Assembly (NCBI GenBank): GCA_905221605.1
Contig: CAJNDS010001680.1
Span: forward strand, 591,001-655,000
Reading direction: 5' to 3'
DNA: 64,000 nt
From: Symbiodinium natans
Taxonomy: Eukaryota; Sar; Dinophyceae; Suessiales; Symbiodiniaceae
Part shown: positions 10,254 to 20,439 of the stretch, one piece after another
How the letters are laid out: each line of letters begins with the position of its first letter
Position numbering within the stretch: the stretch's first letter is position 1
Notes under the pieces: model-generated
The model's database searches: none
Told to the model about the DNA's origin: nothing
What the model saw: only the letters and a program-made list of their open reading frames with translations
Position numbers and translations under genes: made by a program

Positions 10254-11545
10254 GTTTAGGGTTTAGGGTTTAGGGTTTAAGGTCTTATGCCCGCCCTTTG
10301 GGGGGCATCATGCTCCTGATGCGCCCCCGGGGTCCCGCCCCGGGAGCCGCTGATGCTCCTGATGCGCGCCTGGGGGTCCCGGGCTGGACCCGCTGATGCT
10401 CATGATGCGCGCCCTCTGGGGGCTTCCGTGGCGACGCAAAAAACCACGAAAAAAAAACCGTTCACCGGCGGCACGCGGGGGTCGGCGGCACTGGCGTCCG
10501 GCCTAATTCTGCTTCGCAGAAGGCCAGAGGCCAGCAAGGCTAGGGTGGAGCGCGGCGGGTGGACAGGGTCCAGAGTGGGTGGAGTTGGGGGCGGAAGGCA
10601 GAGGAGTGATGAGAGCGGGGAGGTGGTTAGGGCTCACTCAAACTAGAGATTTGTCAGGGGCGGAGTAGGGGGTAGGGGCCTCGGAGGGAAGGGATGGGGG
10701 GGGGGTGGGTTTCAGAGTGGAGCGGGGGTGGGGGGGTGAGGCAAAGGGTTGGTGTCAGGGAGGGGTGGACCCGGGGGGGGGGGGGTGGGGGGGGGTGGGG
10801 GGGGGGGGGGGGGGGTGGGGGGGGGGGGGGTGGGGGGGGTGGGGGGGGGGTGGGGGGGGGGGGGGATTTGTCAGAGGGGGGGGGGGGGGGGGCGGGGGGG
10901 CTGGGGGGGGGGGGGTGGTCGGGCATGCACTGGACCCGGTGGGGGGGGGGTCAAAGGTCCAATTCAAGGTGTCATGGGTGAGGGCGATGGGTGGCGGGGT
11001 TTGGGCATGCACTGAAGCCAAACAATCCAAAAACACTCCAATTCAAGGTGTCATGAGCAGCATGCTGTGAGAGCGGGTGAGGGCGGTGAGGGCGGTGGGG
11101 GGTCTTCACTGACGCCGCCCTGCTACCGCTGGGGTCGGCGGATAATTCAAGGGTACTTTAAAGGGCTTATATGTGGGTTGTACCTACACTTATAGTGGGT
11201 TACTAAGTACCCTGAACCTCCAAGTAATCCCTAAACCCTAAACCCCAAACCCCAAACCCATTACCAGGGATCACCTAGGTGTTTCTGCGTAGGTAGTATT
11301 TCATATTTAGCATCCTACTACATGTATAAAAGGTTACCCTTTGTTGGGGGGCTAGGGTTTTCGGCCACTAGGTAGAGGATCTCTATTCAGTGAAATGTTC
11401 CCAAATTGCAGTTGCGTTCCGTTTATTAAGTTGTGTTGTTCCTTTTTTCTTGGGGGCCTTACTTGGGTCTCTGTGGTCACCCTAAACCCTAAACCCTAAA
11501 CCCTAAACCCTAAACCCTAAACCCTAAACCCCCCTTTGTGATGAG
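10254..11545. other. Non-coding block with long poly-G tract
   Basis: 10290-10420 has three degenerate copies of GATGCTCCTGATGCGC. 10690-10950 is dominated by G runs broken by single T, A or C. TCCAATTCAAGGTGTCATG is repeated at about 10958 and 11037. CCCTAAA units at 11478-11530 precede the next exon. Predicted frames here are all-Gly or all-Pro artefacts. Confidence 0.75.
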
Positions 11546-12423
11546 CTCGGGAGCCGGCAAACCCCTCCCCAGCTGCTCCGCGGCCTAGGCTGCTCAACTT
11601 CGACGAGGCTCGGCGTTTGGAGTTTGGGGTTTGGGGTTTAGGGTTTAGGGTTTAGGGTTTAGGGTTTAGGGTTTAGGGTTCAGGACCCTTAATCCAAAAC
11701 CCTAAACCCTGAGAAGTCCCTGCGCCAAGGGTTCTTGGAGGAGATTTCGGGCTTAGCCTTACACCTTCAACTCCAGGCTGGTTCAGGGTTTGGGGCTTAG
11801 GATTGAGGACCTTCAGCCCTAATATACCCTAGACCCCAAACCCTAAACCCCAAACCCTAAACCCCAAACCCCAAACCCCAAACCCTAAACCCCCTCTCCC
11901 CCCCCAGCCGGAACGCCTGTTTGTGGGGCTTTTGCTGTGGAATCCTGTAGGCGACGGCCAGGCGGCGGACGGTGGACGACGATGCCTTGATGGAGGCAAG
12001 GGCTGCCACTTTAGGGTTTAGGGTTGAGGGTTGAGGGTTGAGGGTTTAATTTAGGGTTTAGGGACCAGGGTTTAGGGTTTAGGCTTTCTAAGTCCGCACT
12101 CAACAGAGTTTGGGACTTAAGGCATCTTTTGTTTCCTGGTCGTTGAGGGCTCCGGGCTTAGCATGTTTACAGGGGCCTTCGAGCTTTTCTGGGCTTCTGG
12201 AGACCGTAAACCCTAATCCCTAAACCCTAAACCCTTAACCCTTATACCCGAAACCCTCATACCCTAAACCCTAAACCCTACACCCTAAACCCCAAACCCT
12301 AAACCCTAAACCCTAAACCCTGGTTTTGGAAGTTCTGGCCAGGAGCAGCTCTTTGCCCGCGCGATGGCGCCGATGTCCACAGAGGAGGCCGACGCAAGCG
12401 GCCGGGCGCCTAAAAGCCTTTCC
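11546..12423 (+). CDS. Four exon-like islands, unknown gene(s)
   Basis: Islands: 11546-11621 (REPANPSPAAPRPRLLNFDE, then ARRL), 11714-11780 (KSLRQGFLEEISGLALHLQL), 11908-12001 (PERLFVGLLLWNPVGDGQAA), 12343-12423 (EQLFARAMAPMSTEEADASG, then RAPKSLS; donor TTTCC|GTTAGGG). Acceptors are GATGAG, CTGAG, CCCCCCAG and CTGGCCAG. Each has CCCTAAA upstream and TTTAGGG downstream. The preferred frames do not all join in phase, so a missing exon, a GC donor or a wrong frame at 11714 is likely. No family recognised. Confidence 0.45.
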
Positions 12424-12819
12424 GTTAGGGTTTAGGGTTTAGGGTTTAGGGTTTAGGGTTCAGGGTTTAGGGTTTAGGGTTTAGGGTTTAGGGTTTAGGG
12501 TTTAGGGTTCAGGGTGCAGGGTTCAGGGTTCAGGGTTTAAGGTGCAGGGTTCAGGGTTCTTAGGTTTTTCACGGCCCTCAGAGGTTCAGGGTCTTTTAGG
12601 TCTGGGATGTTTGTATTTCTCCTTTTTTTGGAGGTTATATTTAGTTTTTTTGCATGGTGCGCTTTTTTTTTGGAACAATGGTTGTAAGGTTTGAAGGTTT
12701 TAGGACTTTGCGTTTAGGGTCGGTAGGAGGGCTCTCAGGTTTGTTGGCTTTATTGGGTCGTTAGGGGTGTCTTTAGGGTGTAGGACAGAACCTTTAAACC
12801 TTAAGCGTGGGGTTATTAG

Positions 12820-13153
12820 CGAACCCGTGATTGCAATAATTATGCCTGGATTGCCATGGACCGCATGGCAGCCTGCTGCACGTGCGGCGAACACACCTTG
12901 CGATCCTTGCTCTGGGAAGGTTCCTGCGCCCGCTGCCACAAGGGAGCGACTGCCAAGCAGCTAGGGCTGCCTGAACTGAGTGTCCCGTTCCTGGACCCAG
13001 AGACTCCAAAACCCCTTAATTAAGGAATTTATCCTAAATTAGAGTAGGAACCCTAATATGATTTACGATCTATTCCTTAATTAAGGGGTTTTGGAGTCTC
13101 TGGGGAAGGCTGAGACGCGGAAGAAGCTGAAGCCTACCACCGCCCACGCCTGA
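12820..13153 (+). CDS. Small CxxC zinc-ribbon-like protein, intron is a TIR element
   Basis: Exon 1 begins after GTTATTAG (12819). It reads NNYAWIAMDRMAACCTCGEH, TLRSLLWEGSCARCHKGATA, KQLGLPELSVPFLD(P). Two Cys pairs, C-x2-C and C-x2-C about 16 residues apart, look like a zinc-binding ribbon. Exon 2, 13097-13153, continues in frame SLGKAETRKKLKPTTAHA with TGA at 13151-13153. The intron runs from a GA donor (12994 or 13000) to AG 13095-13096 and coincides with the TIR element at 12996-13104. GA donors are known in dinoflagellates. The start codon is not identified. The role is unknown; RNA or DNA binding is possible. Confidence 0.55.
12996..13104. mobile_element. TIR element forming an intron (CAGAGACTCC family)
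   Basis: Left end CCCAGAGACTCCAAAACCCC, then TTAATTAAGGAAT; right end ATTCCTTAATTAAGGGG, then TTTTGGAGTCTCTGGG. The inverted repeats are about 33 bp and nearly perfect over 109 bp, so the transcript would form a hairpin. A second copy lies at 36999-37174, and partial relatives at about 1630-1690 and 6430-6570. Confidence 0.85.
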
Positions 13154-13237
13154 CCTCAGATCGATGCTCCAACCCTAAACCCTAAACCCTAAACCCTAAA
13201 CCCTAAACCCTCAACCCTAAACCCTCTCCTTCCGAAG

Positions 13238-13279
13238 AACTTTCGCCAGAGGGTTGTGCGAGATACCGTAGCACCCTAG
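13238..13279 (+). CDS. Possible short C-terminal exon
   Basis: After CCGAAG, the frame NFRQRVVRDTVAP ends at TAG 13277-13279. It is preceded by CCCTAAA repeats. Too short to be sure; the following CTAG|GTAAAC could be a donor instead. Confidence 0.25.
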   Translation, partial: NFRQRVVRDTVAP

Positions 13280-14204
13280 GTAAACTAGGATGGCTCGTAC
13301 AGACTCTGCATCCTAGACTTGATGAGTTTACGGTTGAGGTTAGGGTCCAAAGACTAATCGTCCTAAACCATGAGTCGTTGAACTGAGGTGCCTGTGGAAG
13401 CCTCGCTAAGTTTAGAGAGTTTTAGGAGCCAATGTAAGGCCCCCCTGCCCTGAACCCCTCAACCCTAAAGCCACTAACCCTTCAGACCGCATCTACCCCC
13501 GAAGCTCTCAAATTCGAGCCCCAAGCCTAAACCCTTAAACCCCTGAACCCCATGCTTGCTGGCTTCTTGGCTTTTGTTGAGTGTAGGATTGGGGGAACCG
13601 TTCCCTACAGCCCCCGTGCCGTCTAATTGCAGTCCCCAGCTACACTACTAGAGTTCTTAAGGGAGGGCGGAGGTTCAGGAGGGTATGTAACCCCAAGTTT
13701 TCAAGTATTCCCCGCCACTCCCCAAGCTTCCCTAAGGCTCCCTAGGTACCTACCCCCCCCCCCCCCATGAAGCCCTTCCCTTAAGAACCCATCACAAACG
13801 GAAAACTCCAAACCCTAACACCCTAAAACCCTAAACGTAAAATCTAAAAACCCGGAAACCCCCAAGAACCTCCAAAAACTCTAAAGTTTATGTAAAAACC
13901 TAAGACCCTTAAAAACCCAAAAAACACTAACAAAACTTTAAAAAGCCTAAACAAAAACCCTACAAGAACCTAAAAACAAACACCCAAGACTCCAAACCCA
14001 GAAACATCGACACGCTGCTGTCAGCTTAATCCCTATAATCCCTATAATCCCTATAATCCCTATAATCCCTATAATCCCTATAATCCCTATAATCCCTATA
14101 ATCCCTAAACCCTAATAAACCCTAAAACACCCTGAGCCCAAACCCTAACCCCTATTAAGGACTGTTTGTCTCAGGGGGAACATCCCAACTCTCAGGTGTC
14201 GCAG
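13280..14204. other. Non-coding: degenerate repeat, a MITE and a 9-bp array
   Basis: 13430-13560 and 13800-14010 are decayed CCCTAAA-like DNA. 13653-13788 has ends GTTCTTAAGGGA / TCCCTTAAGAAC (MITE; relatives near 18455 and 51495). 14029-14105 is a CCCTATAAT array. 14153-14188 is one end of the TTGGGATGT family. Confidence 0.65.
14029..14105. repeat. CCCTATAAT nonamer array
   Basis: About eight perfect tandem copies of a 9-bp unit that could derive from a telomere-type unit by a 2-bp gain. It is followed directly by CCCTAAA. Confidence 0.9.
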
Positions 14205-16232
14205 AGGCCGCGCCACAGTTCGATGCCGACTTCGAGGATGGCGCAGGGTGGGTTTAGGGTTTAGGGTTTAGGGTTTAGGGTTTAGGGTTCAGGGTTTAGG
14301 GTTTAGGGTTTAGGGTTCAGGGTTTAGGGTTTAGGGTTTAGGGTTTGGGGTTTGGGGTTTGGGGTTTAGGGTTTAGGGTCAGGAGGGGAAGCCCTGGACT
14401 CCTGGACTTGGGTTTGTTCCCCAAAGCGGCCCCCTTGCCTTACCCCTATGTGTGCCCAATTTCAGGTTGGGTCACGTGAGGGGCAGCATATGGGCCCCTA
14501 AACCCTTCGACCCTAAAACCCTAAACCCCTGAAACCCTAACACCCTAAACTCTTGTCAAAACCCTAAACCTAAAACCCTAAAACCCTAAAACCCTGAATC
14601 CCTACAACCCTAAACCCTAAAGTTCTAAAACCCTGAAACCCTCAAACCCTAAACAACCCTAAATTCTAAACCCTAAAACCCTAAAACCCTAACTTCTAAA
14701 CCCTAAAGCCCTAAAACCCTGAAACCCTCAAACCCTAAAGCCCTAAAACCTTGAAACCCCTGAAACCCTAAAACACCGAAACTCTAAGCCCCACTTAGGA
14801 AGCCCACGGCCTTACTGGGACAGTGGCCCTTAGGGGTGTAGTGTAGGGGCCCTCGCCCCTTAGAGCCTAAACCCTAAACCCGAAACCCTAAACCCTAAAC
14901 CCGAAACCCTAAATCTCAAACCCTAAACCCCATGTAAGAAGCCCTAAAACCCTGCTGTTGCCGCAGGAGCTGATGAGGCGCTTCGACGAAGATGATCGGG
15001 CGACGGCGCAGCCTATCACGGAGACGTGGGGTTTAGGGTTTAGGGTTTAGGGTTTAGGGTTTGGGGCTTCGGGCTTAGGTTCAGGATCTCGAGTATCCTA
15101 AATGCGGGAAAACGCTTGGGTGGGTGATCAGTGCTGAGTTTCCGAGACAGGGGGGCTGGTATGGTGACTCATGTCGCTCGTCACCCATCTTGGTACTTTT
15201 TTCAACTGAGACGTATATTCTGTTTTTGGTGGTGGGTGTTTACATGGTTCCCTTGAATTATGGGTTTGAATGTCTTACGCGGGCTCTCGGGATACCACAC
15301 CCTAGCAATTTCGTACATCTTGCAATTTGCATATGTATCATCATGATAGTATGGATGTCTCTGTGCGTGTGTGCGTATGTGTTAGATTGCTTGTTCTTGA
15401 TATGCCCGTGTCTTGCATCTATGCGGCTGCCTATTGTTTGGCCTGCAGGGTATCGGGTTTCGGGTTTAGGGTTTAGGGTTCAGGGCTTAGGGTTTAGGGT
15501 TTTTGGATCATTCTCAAACAGGTTTTGGGTTTTTAGGGTTTAGGTTTAGGGCTTAGAATTTAGGGTCCTGTACCTCCCAAGTATGCCTCAACAAGGGGCC
15601 TGCGTGCACCTTAATGGGGGGGGGGGGGGGTGGTATTTCAGGGGCATCTTGTTGCAGGCCACTTCTTGGGGTCTGAATAATTACTAGTAGTATTGCCCCT
15701 TGGTCCCTAAACCCTAAACCCTAACCCCCTAAACCCTGAACCCTGAACCCTGAACCAAAAAGCAGAAGAAACAAGCAACAAACTATTCTAACATTACTTG
15801 GCGGGGCGGGGTCGGTTTTGGAGCTACGTGGAGTGGGTGCATCGCACCATGCGTAACTTGAACGGTTGAGGGTTTCAGGGTTTGGGCGTCCCTAAACCTT
15901 AAACCCTACACGCCAAACCCTAAACTCTAAACCCTAAACCCCAAACCCTCAACCCTAAACCCTAAACCCCAAACCCGAAACCCTAAACCCTAGTAGACGC
16001 CTGTCGGGTCCAGGGCTGTAGGGTCTTTTGGGTTGCGGCGAAGTGACATTTCGCAACATCAGGGTGCCCCTTACATGCGCGCAACAAACAAAATTCCTTA
16101 CAAGGGCAAACCTAAGCCCTTAACCTTAAAGCCTAACCCTAAACCTTACATCTGAAGCCCTAGACTCAAAACCCCAAGTTACAAACCCAAGCCCTGACCC
16201 AGGAGCTCGCCCTGGAAAGTTTCGAGGACTAG
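14205..16232 (+). CDS. Four-exon gene end, unknown protein
   Basis: Exons: 14205-14251 (AAPQFDADFEDGAGW), 14967-15030 (ELMRRFDEDDRATAQPITET, then W), about 15793-15864 (AGRGRFWSYVEWVHRTMRNL) and 16203-16232 (ELALESFED, TAG 16230-16232). The first two join in phase 0 with donors TGG|GTTTAGGG and TGGG|GTTTAGG, each inside a TTTAGGG array. The third lacks an AG just upstream, so its 5' limit is open. The acidic D/E-rich start and FWSYVEW segment look protein-like, but I cannot name the family. A 139-codon frame at 15124-15543 in the intron is judged accidental. Confidence 0.5.
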
Positions 16233-16373
16233 GGTTTAGGTTTTAGGGTTTAGGGTTCGAGGGAGGAGGTGGAAACCCTTGCACCCGGAAATCCGCAAAC
16301 TGGACCTTGAAAACCTTGGATGAACTTTTCAAAATCTAACCCCTCAACCCTTCACCAGGTATATAGGCCCTTG

Positions 16374-16460
16374 GGATATTTGATATTTTCCCTTGTTGGG
16401 TTTAAGAGGATCATATTCAGGAATACTTGTCTGAGGCTTCCGAGGGCCATCCGACTTAAC
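16374..16460. repeat. Dispersed repeat, TTGGGTTTAAGAGGATCAT family
   Basis: Shares CCCTTGTTGGGTTTAAGAGG, ATCATATTCAGGAATA and a GGCCATCC tail with copies at 6753, 26526, 42225 (partial tandem) and 62748. No clear inverted ends; unknown class. Confidence 0.6.
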
Positions 16461-16571
16461 CTCAACTCCAACCACCCTAAACCCTAAACCCTAAACCCTA
16501 AACCCTAAACCCTAAACCCTAAACCCTAAACCCTAAACCCTAAACCCTAAACCCTAAACCCTCCTCTTGAG

Positions 16572-18657
16572 GACGAGTCACCTCCTCCGGCACCCGCAAT
16601 CCTCTCCGATGTGACACCGGCACTTTGGTGGCATTGTAATATAGGGGTCGGAGTAATTGCTAGTTAGGGTTTAGGGTTTAGGGTTTAGGGTTTAGGGTTT
16701 AGGGTTTAGGGTTTAGGGTTTAGGGTTTAGGGTTTAGGGTTTAGGGTTTAGGGTTTAGGGTTTAGGGTTTAGGGTCGTCCCTTTAAAAGTATCCTCTAGT
16801 AGCCTCCAAAACCCTATTCTAATACTTGTTTAGGCCCCTACAGTATTTCTGTTTGTGTGTGTGTGTGAAGGTGCGAGGGGGCCCCCCTGGTGTAGGAGAG
16901 CTCAGAGAAAATAGGGTTTAGATACCCGAAGCCCGAAAACGCGCTAAACTGAAGAAGGTCCCGCCGCAACAGCGTTTGGTTCTTTTTGGTGGTCTGTTCC
17001 GGAAACCCTGAACCCTAAACCCTAAACCCTTGCTTCTGTTCCCAGAACACCCGGCCGAGCCGGTATGCTGGAGGATTTGTGCTGCTTGGCTGGTCGAACT
17101 GGACATGACCCTGGCGGTTTAGGGTTTAGGGTTTAGGGTTTTTGGGTTCGAAACGGAAAAAAAGCTATCCGATATCCACGCTCGGCTTGACGTTGGACGT
17201 ACCTGCCCGATCTGCGCCTGGCGCACCTATGCATCATGGTCAGAGGCGAACCGAAAGGCTTCGGGTTTAGGAGGTAGTATAGGGGTCGGAGTAAGTACTA
17301 ATAGTATTCCCTTATGGTCCCTTTGTTCTATTACAATATCTACAATATCCCCCCCCACCCCCCCCCAAAAAAAAAAGACCTGTTCTAATTATTAAGGCCC
17401 CTTTATTGAAGGGTTTGTGGGCAAGGAACAAGGGTTTAGGGTAGTGAGGGGCCCCGAAAAGAGATCCCCACGTAATGGGAACCCTTCATGAGGACCCCAA
17501 GAAGGCACTCCAAATCGTGGAGCCCCCCCAGATTGTCATGTGATACTGTATTTCCGGAGGTGATAGTATGTTCCATTGTGTTCCTACCGTATAGTTGTGC
17601 CACAAGTTTAGAGCATTCTGCAGTATGTTCTAGTATCCCAGAGCACGTCCTCGTCGGTTACAGTAAGCCCAAAAGTCTCTCCCAGCCCCCCCAAACCCCC
17701 CCCAAAACCCCCCCCAAAACCCCCCCCCCAACCCCCCCCAAACCCCCCCCCCAAACCCCCCCCCCCAAACCCCCCCCCCCAAAAACCCCCCCCAAACCCC
17801 AAACCCCCCCCAAACAAACCCCCCCCCCCCCTTCCTTGAAAAGCAAGGCGCACCAGCCAGTGCTTACCTTGGACGCCGAGATGCTGCTTCTTTGCTCGAC
17901 TTGGGGTCTGCGGGTTTAGGGGTTTAGGGGTTTAGGGGTTAGGGGTTTAGGGTTTAGGGTTTAGGGTTTAGGGTTTAGGGTTTAGGGTTTAGGGGCTGCT
18001 TCTTTGCTCTGGGACCACAAAGTCCAAACTCCTCGGCCCCATAAGCCTAGACCTCTCAAGCCTGCCGTTTAGGGTTTAGGGTTTAGGGTAGGGTTCAGGT
18101 TTTAGGGTTTAGGGTTTAGGGTTTAGGGTTTAGGGTTTAGGGTTTAGGGTTTAGGGTTTAGGGTTTAGGGTTTAGGGTTTAGGGTTTAGGGTTTAGGGTT
18201 TAGGGTTTAGGGTTGAACTGTAGACCTTTTTTGGGGTTTCCTTATCTAGTAGGAATTCTAAAGTTCAAACAGTTGATGTTAAAACTTTTTTGGGTTTCCT
18301 TGTCTAGTAGGAATAGAAAAAGCTCAAGCGTTTAAAATTCCTTGGTTATTGGGGAAGTAAGTTTAGGGCTTGGGGTTTAGGGGCTTACGGGGGCTAGGAA
18401 GTCAAAAAACCCTTTGTGGGAAACCTGAGAACCCCCGCAATTCCTCAGGTTATCGGGTTCTTAAGGGAAGGGGGGTTCATGGGGGGCAGGTTTTGTTGGG
18501 AACCTTGGGGGAGCTTGGGGAGCTTAGGGAGTAGTGCCTAGTTACATACCCTAAACCCACAACCCCCCTCCCTTACGACCCTATACTCAGGCTCGACAGC
18601 AATGCGAATGAGGACGAGGCTGGGCAGCCCTTGAAACAAGCAGGGGGTTTACAATAA
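16572..18657 (+). CDS. Five-exon gene end with a CPIC motif
   Basis: Exons: 16572-16635 (DESPPPAPAILSDVTPALWW), 17046-17116 (HPAEPVCWRICAAWLVELDM, then TLA), 17165-17257 (LSDIHARLDVGRTCPICAWR, then TYASWSEANRK), 17848-17909 (AHQPVLTLDAEMLLLCSTWG) and 18591-18657 (LDSNANEDEAGQPLKQAGGL, then Q and TAA at 18655-18657). Exons 2-5 keep phase, using GT at 17117 and GC donors at 17258 and 17910; GC donors are accepted in dinoflagellates. The intron 17117-17164 is only 48 nt and starts with three TTTAGGG units. The join of exons 1 and 2 as drawn would create TAA, so exon 1 may end earlier or belong elsewhere. CxxC pairs suggest metal or redox chemistry; function unknown. Confidence 0.5.
16637..16842. 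mobile_element. TATAGGGGTC-family element split by a TTTAGGG array
   Basis: The left half TATAGGGGTCGGAGTAATTG ends at about 16663 and the right half, GTCCCTTTAAAAGTATCC to TTTAGGCCCCTACAGTA, starts at about 16776. Between them are about 110 bp of TTTAGGG units. The unsplit copy at 17276-17410 has AGTATTCCCTTATG at that point. Confidence 0.75.
17276..17410. mobile_element. TATAGGGGTC-family element, unsplit copy
   Basis: Runs from TATAGGGGTCGGAGTAAGTA through TAGTATTCCCTTATGGTCCC to AATTATTAAGGCCCCTTTAT. It contains a C/A homopolymer patch at 17350-17377. No ORF. Confidence 0.6.
17683..17831. repeat. C-rich tract, runs of C broken by AAA
   Basis: C7-C10 runs separated by AAA, a degenerate G-rich-telomere-like composition on the other strand. 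The Pro/Thr/Lys frame over it is an artefact until it meets the exon at 17848. Confidence 0.85.
18068..18213. repeat. Long TTTAGGG array
   Basis: About 19 units, nearly perfect from 18103. It is followed by a diverged tandem pair (18218-18350) of a block containing GGTTTCCTTNTCTAGTAGGAAT. Confidence 0.95.
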
Positions 18658-19094
18658 TAGGGGGCTTTCTAGAAGGAAATCCTACTCTTTGAGGGGTCTA
18701 TATTGGGGGGTCCCGTATTTTCGTAACCCCCACTTGAAACCCCTACAAAGCTACAAACCCGAAGCCCCAATCCTGCAACCCCTAGTCTCCAAACAGCCCT
18801 GAAGCCGGCCCTAAATTTAGGAGCCTCCGGCTCAGGCCGCCGACCCAAGAGGCCCGAATCCAAACAGCCCTGAAGCCGGCCCTAAACCCTAAAACCCCAA
18901 ACCCCAAACCCCAAACCCCAAACCCCAAACCCTAAACCCTAAACCCTAAACCCTAAACCCCAAACCCTAAACCCTAAACCCTAAACCCTAAACCTTACTC
19001 TCGTGGATGGTAGAACTACTAATGAGTGCGGAGGTCAGCAGAGAATCCCTGGAATCTCAGGTGCCGAGCAAGTAAGCTGAAGTTTGACGCCACC
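18658..19094. other. Intergenic: short duplication and CCCTAAA/CCCCAAA array
   Basis: CCAAACAGCCCTGAAGCCGG, followed by CCCTAAA, occurs twice (about 18788 and 18861). 18885-18995 is a mixed CCCCAAA/CCCTAAA array. A weak island at about 19034-19070 has a donor-like GTAAGC. Confidence 0.5.
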
Positions 19095-19463
19095 ATGGCC
19101 CTAGCGAGCTCCTTAAGCACAGGGTTTTGGTTATAGGGTTTAGGGTTTAGGGTTTAGGGTTTAGGGTTGAGGGTTTAGGGTTGAGGGTTTAGGGTTTAGG
19201 GTTTAGGGTTGATGCTTGCCTAAGCTTCCTAAACAAACCCTGCTTGGAAGCTCTCTTGACTTCGTAAGTCTGATTAGTAACCCCTACAAACCGTATCACA
19301 ATCTCATAAACCAACCTTGCAAGCCCCACTTAGTAAGTCATACAGAGCTTCCAAGCCCTTCACCCTCCTGGGCGCGCGCCCGGGTCCTCCACAAAGACAG
19401 CAGTACTTACATCTCAGATCGTCGCAGGATGAGCTGCTCAAGGGCATTGAGGACCTTCCCTGA
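19095..19463 (+). CDS. Possible two-exon micro-gene
   Basis: ATG 19095 sits in GACGCCACCATGG, a strong initiation context. Exon 1 (19095-19123) reads MALASSLST plus two nucleotides and ends at GG|GTTTTGG. Exon 2 from about 19397 (after CACAAAG) completes the codon and reads QQYLHLRSSQDELLKGIEDL, then P and TGA at 19461-19463. The product would be about 31 residues. The intron begins with TTTAGGG-rich DNA. Expression is unproven; exon 2 may instead end a larger gene. Confidence 0.35.
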
Positions 19464-19869
19464 TTTGGGGGGGGGCGGGAGACTCCTCGCCAACGCACCG
19501 GAGCCTGCGATCAGGGTGCAGAGTTTAGGGCCCTAAGCCCTAAACCCTAAACCCAGGCCTTACTATTTAGTTTAAAGAGGTTTTGGGGTTTGGGGTTGGG
19601 CCAACCACTGGCCCAGTCCCAAAGCACAACATCTTTTCCTTTTTCGGAGCTAGCCTACACCCTAAAGCGTAGCCCCCACCCCCACCCCCCAAAAGCCCAT
19701 GAATCTGAACCCTAGACGCCAAACCCTAAACCCTAAACCCTAATTAAATGCTAGTTAGCCGAACGAATCCCAAATAGCTGAGGCCAATCTCTCACCTTGC
19801 TCCCTGCCTCAAGACCCTGAACAAACCCTAAACCCTAAACCCTACAACCCCCAAACCCTAAACGTGCAG

Positions 19870-20263
19870 CACCGTTTCACCTTCGATTCGATTTTCGGGC
19901 GCCAGGGCATCCGAGGAAAAAGTCCCAAAATCCTTGAGTGTCAGGGTTTAGGGTTTGGGGTTTAGGGTTTAGGGTTTAGGCTTTAGGGTTCCGGGCGGCT
20001 GCTCTAGCTTTAAGGGCTGGAAGTGCTTCAGGGGCTTGAGGGTTAAGTGCTTCGGAGCTTGTAGGGATGGGAGGTGTAGGATTCTGAGCAAACCCTAAAG
20101 CTTCAGGTATAGGGTTTAGGGTTTAGGGTTTAGGGTTTAGGGTTTAGGGTTTAGCACCCCAAATCTTGGACCCTTGACCCGAAGCCGAAGCCTGCCTGAT
20201 GGAAGTATCGCTGCCACAGGGTTCTGGAAAGGACGTCCATGGGATGTAGCGCTTAGGCCTTAA
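19870..20263 (+). CDS. Two-exon gene end with kinesin-like FTFDSIFG motif
   Basis: Exon 19870-19945 (acceptor ACGTGCAG, donor CAGG|GTTTAGG) reads HRFTFDSIFGRQGIRGKSPK and then ILECQ. F-x-FD-x-(V/I)F is the strand before the P-loop of kinesin motor domains, but nothing else of a motor is present, so the match is weak. Exon 20220-20263 (acceptor GCTGCCACAG) completes the codon and reads FWKGRPWDVALRP with TAA 20261-20263. TTTAGGG arrays fill the intron. Confidence 0.35.
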
Positions 20264-20439
20264 ATGCTTAGGACGCAGAGCCATCGACCCTGATGCCTAG
20301 CATCCTGAACCTTCCCCACTAATTACTACCCGGTAGCCTTGTTCCCTAAAAACCCCATACTCAACATAAAAAAACATGGCGTAGAGAATTCAGAATCTAG
20401 CGGAAGGTTTCCGACAGGGGCCTTCGAAGCAGGCCGGCT

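Noticed and set aside
10654-11070. Long poly-Gly and poly-Pro frames
   Set aside because: They are translations of G/C homopolymer runs, overlapping in several frames and both strands.
15124-15543. 139-codon hydrophobic protein
   Set aside because: It has an ATG-less or rare start, runs into TTTAGGG repeats at its end, and lies inside an intron of a phase-consistent gene.
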